NCBI RefSeq assembly: GCF_021739485.1
Contig: NZ_JAJFNK010000010.1
Span: 1-64,000, forward strand
Direction of reading: 5' to 3'
DNA length: 64,000 bases
Origin: Alicyclobacillus tolerans
Lineage (GTDB): Bacteria > Bacillota > Bacilli > Alicyclobacillales > Alicyclobacillaceae
Part shown: positions 34,974 through 43,354 of the stretch, piece by piece
Layout of the letters: each line of letters opens with the position of its first letter
Numbering within the stretch: the stretch's first letter is position 1
The notes under the pieces: model-generated
Databases searched by the model: none
Told to the model about the DNA's origin: nothing
Seen by the model: the letters and a program-made list of their open reading frames with translations, nothing else
Translations under genes and position numbers: made by a program

Positions 34974-36245
34974 TTGCAGCGTATCAAGGTGGCGGTGATT
35001 GGCCCGCCAGAGTTAGTGGCCCGCATTGAGCCCTACGGGGCCCATGAAACCGATGTACAACTGATATCTTCTCCTTATACCCATGAAACCCAAGCCGCAG
35101 GGCTTGCTGAACGCGTCGATGCGAAGGTGGACGCTATCTTGTTCACGGGTCCGGTGCCGTACATGATGGCTTCAGAGGTCAGGTCTCGCCTGCATGCTCC
35201 GTTGCTTCATGTCAACTATGGAGGGGCTGGGTTATACAGGGTGTTGTTTCAGATGCAGCGCGATGGCAGGCTTATGCCGGGGACTTGCATCAGCCTGGAC
35301 TTTATCGATAGAGTGCAAGTCCTTCAGGAACTTGAGGAATTGGAATTAGACGACATTCGCTTTCGCGTTTTCGAAATACGGGAGTTTACAGACACCCAAG
35401 TATTGACGCAACAGCACCTGGAACAGTGGCGTGAAAACCGGGCAAGCGCCGTGATCACGTGCCTGTATTCCGTCTACCGACACCTCGTTCAGGCGGGAGT
35501 TCCTGCCTACTGTATTGTTCCGACGAGATCGGCGATTCAGCACGCATTGAGGGCAGCACGGGATGCGGGTCAGGCGAAACTGTTAAAAAACCACCAGATT
35601 GCCGCGTGTATCGTGTCTGCAGGCCCCTCGTCTCCGCTGTCGTCAGAAGACACAGTTTCTTTGGTTGACGTGATGTCAGATGTGCTGCAAACTTCATGTC
35701 AGAGGATCGATGAGGACAAGTACCTTTTTTATACGACCCGAGGTTTTATCTTGGCTTTGACGGACGGATACAACAAGCCGTTGGATTTGCCTTGGCATAG
35801 AGGTATGCTAGTGATGGGAGTGGGCATCGGGATCACCGCCAAAGAGGCCCAAGCCAAGGCGTCGGATGCCTACCAAAAGAGCCGCAGCGAGTTCCCGCAC
35901 CCTTTGTACATCGTGGGCGATGAACACGAAGTGGTTCGCATCCAGCCAGATTTTAAGTCCTCTCGTTTACAATACGACAGCCGCACGTACGATGTTTTTC
36001 TGAGAAAGATTGCGGAAACGACGAACTTGAGTATTGCGACATTGACGAAGATTCAATACGTCATGCGCGTTGCGGGGCGCGAAGCGGTGACAGCAGCAGA
36101 CGTTTCGAAACAATTGGACATCACGCTGCGAAGCGCGCGAAGGATCTTGAAGACACTCCAGGACCACGGGTACGCTCAGGTGGTCGGGGAAGAACAGCCG
36201 ATCACCAGGGGACGACCGCGCAACGTCTATCGACTGGATTTGTGA
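34974..36245 (+). CDS. Putative transcription regulator, unusual architecture
   Basis: I do not recognise a named family for the whole protein (423 residues). Residues 1-200 look like an alpha/beta sensor, with repeated parallel-strand patterns (IKVAVIGPPELV, VDAILFTGPVPYMM, PLLHVNYGGAG, SAVITCLYSVYRHLVQAGVPAYCIVPT), reminiscent of PrpR-N-type receptors. A middle part (about 250-310: KYLFYTTRGFILALTDG, GMLVMGVGIGITAKEAQAKASDAYQKS) recalls a GGDEF/GTP-cyclohydrolase-III-like fold. The end is a winged helix (VTAADVSKQLDITLRSARRILKTLQDHGYAQVV). Start is TTG with AAGGAGA. It may control the divergent BVMO-esterase genes, the Cox-type operon downstream, or both. Confidence 0.7.
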   Translation: MQRIKVAVIGPPELVARIEPYGAHETDVQLISSPYTHETQAAGLAERVDAKVDAILFTGPVPYMMASEVRSRLHAPLLHVNYGGAGLYRVLFQMQRDGRLMPGTCISLDFIDRVQVLQELEELELDDIRFRVFEIREFTDTQVLTQQHLEQWRENRASAVITCLYSVYRHLVQAGVPAYCIVPTRSAIQHALRAARDAGQAKLLKNHQIAACIVSAGPSSPLSSEDTVSLVDVMSDVLQTSCQRIDEDKYLFYTTRGFILALTDGYNKPLDLPWHRGMLVMGVGIGITAKEAQAKASDAYQKSRSEFPHPLYIVGDEHEVVRIQPDFKSSRLQYDSRTYDVFLRKIAETTNLSIATLTKIQYVMRVAGREAVTAADVSKQLDITLRSARRILKTLQDHGYAQVVGEEQPITRGRPRNVYRLDL

Positions 36246-36325
36246 ATTGGTAGTCATTTGATATTTACGGTCTATTAACGGACACCAACCAAACCTGAAA
36301 GATTCTTAGACTCTTCGATTCCTAC

Positions 36326-36416
36326 ACTGGACTCCTACACTGGACTCCTACACGGGATTCCTGCACTGGACTCCTACAATGGACTCCTACAGTGGACTCC
36401 TACATGGGATTCCTAC
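36326..36416. repeat. Seven 13-bp tandem repeats upstream of the Cox-type operon
   Basis: The unit actggactcctac is repeated seven times without gaps, each copy with 0-4 changes, plus a partial copy before and after. It fills the gap between the regulator and the M20 gene. A 13-bp period is not in phase with the helix, so a row of operators is less likely than expansion by slippage. Confidence 0.9.
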
Positions 36417-36513
36417 AGTGTTCGACCATTTGACTCTTAGGTTCTGAGACTGGAGTGGACAAGGGTCTTTCGACGGTAGGTTCTGAACCGAGGCTTGCAA
36501 AGGAGGGTACACC

Positions 36514-37722
36514 ATGTCGGTTCAACTTGAAGTGGACCAGGAACTGCAAGAAAAAATGTCGGGCTGGTATCGCGAATTTCACCAATACCCCGAACTGAGC
36601 ATGCAAGAGTTTGAAACGACCCAAAAAATCGCGGGGGAACTACAAAAAATGGGTGTCAACCTCATTGAATTGGGGACCAGCGTCGGAGTCGTGGGCGTCA
36701 TTGACGGGAACGGGCCGGGTCCTGAGGTGGTACTCCGAGCGGACATCGATGCTTTGCCCATTCAGGAGCAAAGCGGGCTGCCGTTTGCATCCCAAGTCCA
36801 AGACGTCTCGCACATGTGCGGGCACGACTTTCACACCTCCGCGCTTTTAGGCGCTGCCTCCCTGCTGCTTCGGAACCGCAACTCTTGGTCAGGCCGTGTC
36901 AAACTTTTGTTTCAACCGGGCGAAGAGACCACTGCGGGCGCCAAGTACATGCTCGAAAAGGGAGCGTTAACCGGCGGGGAAAAAGCCATCTTTGGGCTGC
37001 ACAACGCGCCCTTTTTGCCTGCCGGAAGTGTCGGTATCCGGTCTGGGCCGTTTTTCGCGGCCGCCGATACCTTGCACATCCAAATCACGGGACGCAAAGG
37101 CCACGCTGCTCTGCCGCACCTTACGGTGGACGCGACCGTTGCGGCTTCGGCTGTCGTGATGGGCCTGCAAACCGCAGTCAGCCGCGCAGTCAACCCGCTC
37201 GATCCCGCTGTAGTCACCATCGGATCGCTTCACTCCGGCCAAGGCCACAACGTCGTCTCCGATCTCGCCGAGATGTGGGGCACCATCCGCACGTTTTCGC
37301 AGGCCGTTCGGAACCTGTTGTATGAAACGGTTCCCCGCATCGTCAAGCAGGTTGCGGCCGGATACGGAGCTACAGCCGAGGTGGAAATCCTGCCGCAGAC
37401 CCCGGAGGTCAACAACGACCCTGGACTCACCGCCTCGTTTCGGGAGGCTGCCTTGATGGTGGTGGACCCGGGACGGTTGGTCGACGTGGAACCGATCATG
37501 GCCGCCGAAGACTTCGCCGTGTATCAGCAAAAACTACCCGGGTGTTACTTTCTGCTCGGCACGGGCGATCCCAGCCAGCACGTCGAAGCTCCATGGCACG
37601 ACCCGAAGTTTCGGGTCAACGAACGTGTCATGCCGCTCGCGGCCTCGCTGTTGGCTGCATCGGCGATTCACCATTTGTCGCAGCCATCGATGGCCGCGGT
37701 GGCGCCGTCGACTGGGGATTGA
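36514..37722 (+). CDS. M20-family amidohydrolase
   Basis: Zinc-dependent amidohydrolase of the hippurate/N-acyl-amino-acid type. REFHQYPELSMQEFETT at the start, LRADIDALPIQE, the metal-binding SHMCGHDFHTSALLGAA and FQPGEETTAGAKYML, and MAAEDFAVYQQKLPGCYFLLGT near the end are classic. 402 residues. AAGGAGGG precedes ATG. It is the first gene of an operon with the molybdenum hydroxylase subunits, so it may cleave an amide bond in the same substrate or a later intermediate. Confidence 0.93.
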   Translation: MSVQLEVDQELQEKMSGWYREFHQYPELSMQEFETTQKIAGELQKMGVNLIELGTSVGVVGVIDGNGPGPEVVLRADIDALPIQEQSGLPFASQVQDVSHMCGHDFHTSALLGAASLLLRNRNSWSGRVKLLFQPGEETTAGAKYMLEKGALTGGEKAIFGLHNAPFLPAGSVGIRSGPFFAAADTLHIQITGRKGHAALPHLTVDATVAASAVVMGLQTAVSRAVNPLDPAVVTIGSLHSGQGHNVVSDLAEMWGTIRTFSQAVRNLLYETVPRIVKQVAAGYGATAEVEILPQTPEVNNDPGLTASFREAALMVVDPGRLVDVEPIMAAEDFAVYQQKLPGCYFLLGTGDPSQHVEAPWHDPKFRVNERVMPLAASLLAASAIHHLSQPSMAAVAPSTGD

Positions 37723-37785
37723 AGCCCTGACAGACTGAAACGGCGTTGAAGCCTCGATACTTCTCCACTTGAAGGAAGTGCGTAG

Positions 37786-38670
37786 ATGAAACCAGCCAAC
37801 TTTTCTTATCATCGTCCTTCGAACCTGGACGAGGCACTGAAGCTGTTGGACACGTACCCGGACGAAGCCAAGGTCATTGCGGGCGGGCAAAGTTTGGTTC
37901 CGATGATGAACATGCGGCTCGCCAGGCCGGAGTACCTCATTGATATCAATGACCTCAAAGATTTGAGCTTTATTCGAAAAGCGGGCGACTGGATTGAAGT
38001 CGGCGCGTTGACCAGGCAAGCGGAGCTGGAGGCTTCCGCTTTGCTCAAGGAGTTTTGTCCGATTGTCCCGGAAGCCATCCGGCATGTCGGGCACTACGCC
38101 ATTCGTCAGCGCGGAACCGTTGGAGGCAGCATTGCGCACGCCGACCCGTCGGCGGAACTGCCGCTTTTGGCGGTTTTGCTTCGGGCACAGATGGCCATCA
38201 CCTCATCGGAGGGAACGCGCACCGCATCGGCTGAGGAGTTTTTCGTCACCATCTACACGACGGACCTTTTGCCCACTGAACTTGTGACCCAGGTCAGCTT
38301 TCCTGTACTTGGCCCCAAACAGGGCTTTAGTTACCAGGAGTTCTCCCGCAGGGCTGGGGACTTTGCATTGGTGTCGGCTGGAAGTGTCTTGACTTTGGAC
38401 GATGAAGGCAAGGTTGTCGACTTGAATCTGGCCGTAGCTGGGGCCGACGCGATCCCGTTGAACGTCCGAGACAAAGTGGCTTCTTTTTGCGGCGAGAAAC
38501 CGGACGAAAACTGGATAAAAAGCGTCTCCCAGGCTGCCATTGAGGGCCTGGAACCGGACAGCGACTTGCATGCGACGGCACAAGACCGCCTGGAATGGCT
38601 GGAACTTTTGATTCAGCGCGCATTAAAAGAGAGCCTGGTTCGCGTGCAGACGAGGGGGGACGTTCGATGA
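37786..38670 (+). CDS. Molybdenum hydroxylase, FAD subunit (CoxM-like)
   Basis: Medium subunit of a xanthine-dehydrogenase-family enzyme; it carries FAD and passes electrons out. The FAD-binding blocks VIAGGQSLVPMMNMRLARPEYLIDI and IRQRGTVGGSIAHADPSAELP are typical, and the C-terminal CO-dehydrogenase flavoprotein domain follows. 294 residues, normal. Ribosome binding site GAAGGAA. The stop overlaps the next start (ATGA), so FAD and iron-sulfur subunits are coupled. Confidence 0.95.
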   Translation: MKPANFSYHRPSNLDEALKLLDTYPDEAKVIAGGQSLVPMMNMRLARPEYLIDINDLKDLSFIRKAGDWIEVGALTRQAELEASALLKEFCPIVPEAIRHVGHYAIRQRGTVGGSIAHADPSAELPLLAVLLRAQMAITSSEGTRTASAEEFFVTIYTTDLLPTELVTQVSFPVLGPKQGFSYQEFSRRAGDFALVSAGSVLTLDDEGKVVDLNLAVAGADAIPLNVRDKVASFCGEKPDENWIKSVSQAAIEGLEPDSDLHATAQDRLEWLELLIQRALKESLVRVQTRGDVR

Positions 38671-39326
38671 GCAAGACCGCCATCAGCCTCACCGTGAACG
38701 GTCAGAGGCACGAGGTGTTTGTAGAGCCGCGCAAATTATTGTCTGACGTGATTCGAGAGGACCTTGGCTTGACGGGGACGCACGTGGGCTGTGAACACGG
38801 GGTTTGCGGGTCCTGCACAATTTTGTTCGACGGACGAGCCGCTCGGTCGTGCCTGATGTTTGCCATTCAAGCCCAGGGCCACGAACTCACGACGATCGAA
38901 GCTGTTGCACAAGGCGGAATCGAAGCTGTTGCACAAGGCGGAATCGAATCGGGTGTGAAAGACGGGATGGCAGCTGTTGCAAAAGACGGAATCGGAGCCG
39001 TCGCACAAGGCGGAACGCTGAGTGCGCTGCAACAGGCTCTTCACGAAGAGCACGGACTGCAGTGCGGTTTTTGCACCCCGGGCATCGTGATGACGTTAGA
39101 ACCTTACCTTAAAGACCATCCACAACCCACGGAAAGCGAAATCCGCGACGTTCTATCGGGAAACCTGTGCCGCTGCACGGGGTACCAAAACATCGTCAAA
39201 GCCGCGTTGAAGGTCACCGGTTCACAGGGGGCGGGGCATCGGCCGCACGGTGACTCGAACACCTCTGCAACGGACGAATCCACAGGCGTGGACCATCGGC
39301 CGACGCTCGAAGAAGGGGGTCAATGA
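38667..39326 (+). CDS. Molybdenum hydroxylase, [2Fe-2S] subunit with repeat insert (CoxS-like)
   Basis: Small subunit with two [2Fe-2S] clusters: ferredoxin-like CEHGVCGSC...C in the N-terminal half and CGFC...CRC in the C-terminal helical half. The normal linker between them is short; here about 35 residues of near repeats (EAVAQGGI, then GVKDGM, AVAKDGI, AVAQGG) are inserted in frame, coded by a 24-bp unit (38895-39013). The C-terminal tail is also longer than usual, so the product is 219 residues against about 160. ATG 38667 overlaps the FAD subunit stop. Confidence 0.93.
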   Translation: MSKTAISLTVNGQRHEVFVEPRKLLSDVIREDLGLTGTHVGCEHGVCGSCTILFDGRAARSCLMFAIQAQGHELTTIEAVAQGGIEAVAQGGIESGVKDGMAAVAKDGIGAVAQGGTLSALQQALHEEHGLQCGFCTPGIVMTLEPYLKDHPQPTESEIRDVLSGNLCRCTGYQNIVKAALKVTGSQGAGHRPHGDSNTSATDESTGVDHRPTLEEGGQ

Positions 39327-39327
39327 G

Positions 39328-41712
39328 ATGTCTGAAAAGACGCTGGAGACTGCGCGTAAAGTCCAACCCTTCGCCGTGATCGGACAGCGCATGCCCCGTA
39401 AGGAAGACTATCGCCTGCTGACGGGAACGGCGCAGTTTGTGGACGACATCGAAATTCCGCGGGCTTTGCACGCCTGCTTTGTGCGCAGTCCACACGCGCA
39501 TGCAAAAATCGTCAACATTGACACGTCCAAGGCCCTTGAGGTCCCCGGGGTGGTGTTCGTGGCGACGGGGAAAGACCTGGCCCAATGGACGGCGCCTGCG
39601 AGAATGGCGCCGCCGATCGAGGGACTGCAGGCGATGGAAATGACCACCTTGCCCATCGACAAGGTCCGTTTTGACGGCGATCCGGTGGCCTGTGTGGTGG
39701 CGGTCGATCGCTACACCGCCGAAGATGCCGCCGAACTCGTCGAGGTCCGCTACGAACCGCTCCCAGCCGTGACCAACATGTTCGACGCGGTGCAGGAAGA
39801 CGCGCCCTTGGTGGACGAGGCGCTCGTAAACAACCTGGTTTCGCATCAGACGTATCAGCACGGAGACGTGCGGGCGCGGTTTGAACAAGCCGATCGCGTT
39901 GTCGAAGCCCAGTTTTCGCAGCACCGCCAGACCCATGTTCCCATGGAAACCCGGGGTTGTGCAGCCGTTTGGGACCCAGGGCGTCAGTACCTGACGTTCT
40001 ACACGGGAACCCAGGTTCCTCATCCGATGCGCACGACGCTGGCGGCGCGCTTAGGCTTGAAGGAAACGCAAGTCAACGTCGTGTGCCCGGACATCGGCGG
40101 CGCGTTTGGACAAAAGATTGCCTTGTACCGCGAAGAACTGACGGTGGCCGCGTTGGCCCGCGTCTTGAAAAGGCCCGTGCGGTGGCGGGAAGACCGGATG
40201 GAAAACCTGTTGGCCGCCACCCAGGCGCGCGAGGACTTTGTGAAGACTCGTACAGCGGTGACCAAAGACGGACGGATCCTGGGGATGGAAGCCGAGTTGT
40301 TCAGCGACTTTGGCGCTTATTCGTTTTTTCCAGCCAACTACATGATCAGGGTAGTGGCGATGCTTTTGCCAGGACCCTACAAAATTCAAGACTATGCGTT
40401 TGAAATGAAGGTGGCCTTGACCAACAAGTGTCCGGCCGGACCGATGCGGGCCCCGATGGCCATTACCAGCTGGATCACGGAAGGCACCATGGACGAAATT
40501 GCCCGGCAGTTGGGCCTCGACCCGATTGAGGTGCGAAAAGTGAACATGCTGCGGCCAGAAGATTTGCCGTACGAAAGCGCCACGGGCGAGTTGTATGAAG
40601 ACATTACGCCCATGGAGACTCTGGAAGCGGCCGTTGAACACTTTGGGTACGCCGAGCGCCGCAAAGCCCAGATGGAGGGGCGCAAGCAAGGGAAGTACCG
40701 CGGCATCGGGATTTGCTCGGTTCTGGAATCGACGACGTACGGGTCGGAGTTCTACCGTAAAGCGGGCATTCCGGGCACGGGACACGAAGCCGCTTGGGTG
40801 CGCATCGAACCGACAGGCGTCGTGAATGCGTCGTGCGGCATCATGGGTTCTGGACAAGGGTACGAAACCACCGTGGCGCAAGCGGTCGCCGAAGGGCTAG
40901 GCTGCAAACCGGAAGACGTGGCGATTCACCTTGGCGATACGCTGCGCGCTCCCTACGGAATGGGCAGCCGGGGCAGCCGCGGCGCAGTGGCCGGGGCTGG
41001 AACCGCGTACCTGGCGGCGCAAAAGGCCCAGGCCAAGGTGCTGCAGATCGCTGCGAAACTGTTGGGAATTGGCGGCACGGACGGCCTGTCTTTGCAAGGC
41101 GGGAATATCATGCGCCGCGCAGGGGACGAGTGGCTGCAGACGGACCTGACGTTGAAGGACATCGCGCAGACGGCGTACCTGAACCCGCTCCTGCTTCCGG
41201 AGGGAATGGAGCCGGGCATTGAGGTGGTTGCGGCCTACGATCCGCCCGCGATGACGTATTCGAACGCAGCCCACGTGTGCGAGGTGGAAGTGGAGGTCGA
41301 AACGGGCAAGATTGACATCTTGCGCTACGTCATTGTGGAGGATGCGGGCACGATGCTGAATCCGCAAATCGTGGAAGGCCAGGTCCAAGGCGCGACGGCC
41401 ATGGGAATTGGCGGGGTGCTGTTCGAACAGGTGGTCTACGACGAGAACGGGCAGAACCTGACGGGATCGCTGATGGATTACCTGCTGCCCACCGCGTGCG
41501 AGGTGCCGAACATCGAGGTGCTTCACATGCAGACCCCGAACCACCGGACACCGGCGGGCATCAAGGGCATGAGCGAAGGCGGCGTGATGGGGGCCATTGG
41601 CGCGCTGAGCAACGCCGTATCGGATGCGCTGCAACCGTTTGGGATTACCATCGTCAAACAGCCGTTAACACCGAGTTACATCCGCAAACTGCTTCGGGAC
41701 GCCGGGCACTGA
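39328..41712 (+). CDS. Molybdenum hydroxylase, Moco subunit (CoxL-like)
   Basis: Large catalytic subunit that binds molybdopterin-cytosine-dinucleotide-type cofactor and hydroxylates a carbon next to nitrogen or an aldehyde. PRKEDYRLLTGTAQFVDD is the standard start; GGAFGQK and the active-site Glu in GMSEGGVMGAIGALSNAV are present. The CO-dehydrogenase loop AYxCSFR is absent (the spot reads GPMRAPMAIT), so it is not a form I CODH. About 794 residues from ATG 39328; the open frame extends further upstream without a binding site. The substrate is unknown; operon context suggests an N-heterocycle or amide. Confidence 0.94.
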   Translation: MSEKTLETARKVQPFAVIGQRMPRKEDYRLLTGTAQFVDDIEIPRALHACFVRSPHAHAKIVNIDTSKALEVPGVVFVATGKDLAQWTAPARMAPPIEGLQAMEMTTLPIDKVRFDGDPVACVVAVDRYTAEDAAELVEVRYEPLPAVTNMFDAVQEDAPLVDEALVNNLVSHQTYQHGDVRARFEQADRVVEAQFSQHRQTHVPMETRGCAAVWDPGRQYLTFYTGTQVPHPMRTTLAARLGLKETQVNVVCPDIGGAFGQKIALYREELTVAALARVLKRPVRWREDRMENLLAATQAREDFVKTRTAVTKDGRILGMEAELFSDFGAYSFFPANYMIRVVAMLLPGPYKIQDYAFEMKVALTNKCPAGPMRAPMAITSWITEGTMDEIARQLGLDPIEVRKVNMLRPEDLPYESATGELYEDITPMETLEAAVEHFGYAERRKAQMEGRKQGKYRGIGICSVLESTTYGSEFYRKAGIPGTGHEAAWVRIEPTGVVNASCGIMGSGQGYETTVAQAVAEGLGCKPEDVAIHLGDTLRAPYGMGSRGSRGAVAGAGTAYLAAQKAQAKVLQIAAKLLGIGGTDGLSLQGGNIMRRAGDEWLQTDLTLKDIAQTAYLNPLLLPEGMEPGIEVVAAYDPPAMTYSNAAHVCEVEVEVETGKIDILRYVIVEDAGTMLNPQIVEGQVQGATAMGIGGVLFEQVVYDENGQNLTGSLMDYLLPTACEVPNIEVLHMQTPNHRTPAGIKGMSEGGVMGAIGALSNAVSDALQPFGITIVKQPLTPSYIRKLLRDAGH

Positions 41713-41822
41713 GACTCCCGGCACTCAGATACCCCGGCGTGCGGCGGCTGGCACTGAGATACTCTGGACAACTGAGGCACCCCGGGCGTATTGAGACAAC
41801 GCAAAATCAAGGAGGCAACGCA

Positions 41823-42776
41823 ATGACGGAGCACAAGGGTAAAATCGGCTTTTTGGGTCTGGGAAACATGGGAGAGCCGATGGCGAAAAACTTGATACAA
41901 GCCGGTTACGAAGTCGCGGTCCTGCCGCACCGGCGCAGGGAACCGGCGGAGCGGTTGGCAGCACTGGGGGCAACCATTGTCGACACGCCCAAGCAGGCCG
42001 CGGAAAATGCGGCTTACGTGGTCGCCATCCTGCCGAACCTGCCGGAGGTGCGGGAGGTGGTCTTGGGGGACAACGGGATCGCGATGGGTGCGAAACCTGG
42101 GCTTGTCCTCATCAACATGAGCACCCTTTCGCCGTCGGGCATTGCGCAGTTGGCGCAGCAGATTCGGCAAAATGGCATTTCGATTTGCGACGCTCCGGTC
42201 AGCGGCGGGCCCTCGCGCGCCACGGACGGCACTTTGACCATCATGGCGGGCGCAGACCCCGATGTGTTTGAACGGGCGAAGCCGGTGCTCGAGGTGTTGG
42301 GGCAAAACATTTTCTACACGGGAGAACTCGGCACGGGACAGGTTGCGAAGCTGTGCAACAACATGCTCGGGGCAACCCTGATGGCCATCAACTCGGAAGT
42401 GCTGGCCATGGGGGTCAAAGCCGGGGTGAACGTCGGCGTGCTGCGGGACATTATCCTCAAATCCACGGGAAACAACTTTCAGCTGGAGCACTGGATGGTC
42501 AACAACGTGTTGAAAGACCAGTATGAGCCTGGATTTGCGCTCAAGTTGATGTACAAAGACATTGGTCTGGCCAGGGACCTGGGGAAAGAGCAAGGTGTCC
42601 CGATGTTTATCGGGAACTTGGTCCACGAACTGTATGGCCAGTTCATGAACACGGAACTCAAGGATGCAGACTTTTCAGCCGTGAGCACGTTCTACCAAAA
42701 CGCGGCCAACATTACCATTGCCAATGGGCAAGTGCGGCATGAGGCCAGTGTCGAACCAGGGAAGGTGAATCGATGA
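41823..42776 (+). CDS. Beta-hydroxyacid dehydrogenase (HIBADH family)
   Basis: NAD(P)-dependent dehydrogenase related to 3-hydroxyisobutyrate, tartronate semialdehyde and 2-hydroxymethylglutarate dehydrogenases. Rossmann motif GFLGLGNMGEPMAKNL, substrate motif DAPVSGGPSRATDGTL and catalytic Lys in GTGQVAKLCNNM are all intact. ATG 41823 with AAGGAGG gives 317 residues. It is followed by coxG with a 4-bp overlap. In nicotinate breakdown such an enzyme acts on hydroxymethylglutarate; other genes of that path are not here. Confidence 0.92.
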   Translation: MTEHKGKIGFLGLGNMGEPMAKNLIQAGYEVAVLPHRRREPAERLAALGATIVDTPKQAAENAAYVVAILPNLPEVREVVLGDNGIAMGAKPGLVLINMSTLSPSGIAQLAQQIRQNGISICDAPVSGGPSRATDGTLTIMAGADPDVFERAKPVLEVLGQNIFYTGELGTGQVAKLCNNMLGATLMAINSEVLAMGVKAGVNVGVLRDIILKSTGNNFQLEHWMVNNVLKDQYEPGFALKLMYKDIGLARDLGKEQGVPMFIGNLVHELYGQFMNTELKDADFSAVSTFYQNAANITIANGQVRHEASVEPGKVNR

Positions 42777-43354
42777 ACATCCAGGGAGAAAAGACAGTGG
42801 ACGCAGAGCGGGAGTTTGTTTGGCGCGCTCTCATGGACCCAAATGTGCTTCAGGCAGCCATCCCGGGATGCAAGTCGCTGGAGCGGGAATCGCAAAACAC
42901 ATACCGCTTCGCGATTGCTTTGAAAGTCGCCGCCATCACGGGGGAGTACAACGGAGAGATTAGACTCGAAAGTCCCGAGGAACCCGAGCGGTACACACTG
43001 GTGATTTCCGGTTCAGGAGCCCTCGGCCACATGGCCGCAACGGTTCAGGTGGAACTGGTTCCGAAAGGGCAGGGGACAGGGGCGGAGACAAGGCCAGAGA
43101 CGGAGCAGGAATCGGGGCAGCAAACGGGGCAGCAAACGGGGCAGCAAACGGGGCAGCAAACGGGGCAGCAAACGGGGCAGCAAACGGGGCAGCAAACGGT
43201 CCTCCGTTACAGCGGGGACGCTGAGGTTGGAGGGAAAGTGGCGAAAGTGGGTCAACGGGTGCTTTCGAGCGTCGCCAATTTGGTGACGAACCAGTTCTTT
43301 GGCTCGTTTGGCAAACAAATCAAGGCCCTGAAGGAGGCGACGGTCGTTGATTGA
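42773..43354 (+). CDS. CoxG-like SRPBCC protein with TGQQ repeats
   Basis: CoxG-type proteins (SRPBCC fold) help recruit or mature molybdenum hydroxylases at the membrane. The N-terminal part MNIQGEKTVDAEREFVWRALMDPNVLQAAIPGCKSLE and the C-terminal YSGDAEVGGKVAKVGQRVLSSVANLVTNQFF are typical. Between them the peptide TGQQ is repeated seven times, coded by a perfect 12-bp unit (43114-43197). 193 residues. It overlaps the dehydrogenase before it and the MmgE/PrpD gene after it. Confidence 0.9.
   Translation: MNIQGEKTVDAEREFVWRALMDPNVLQAAIPGCKSLERESQNTYRFAIALKVAAITGEYNGEIRLESPEEPERYTLVISGSGALGHMAATVQVELVPKGQGTGAETRPETEQESGQQTGQQTGQQTGQQTGQQTGQQTGQQTVLRYSGDAEVGGKVAKVGQRVLSSVANLVTNQFFGSFGKQIKALKEATVVD

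Noticed and set aside
36326-36416. CRISPR array
   Set aside because: The 13-bp units are directly joined with no spacers, and no cas genes are near.
39328-41712. Carbon monoxide dehydrogenase (form I)
   Set aside because: The large subunit lacks the AYxCSFR active-site loop, so the operon cannot be called a CODH in spite of CoxG.
43114-43197. CRISPR-like or collagen-like repeat gene
   Set aside because: It is an in-frame 12-bp expansion inside a recognisable CoxG protein.
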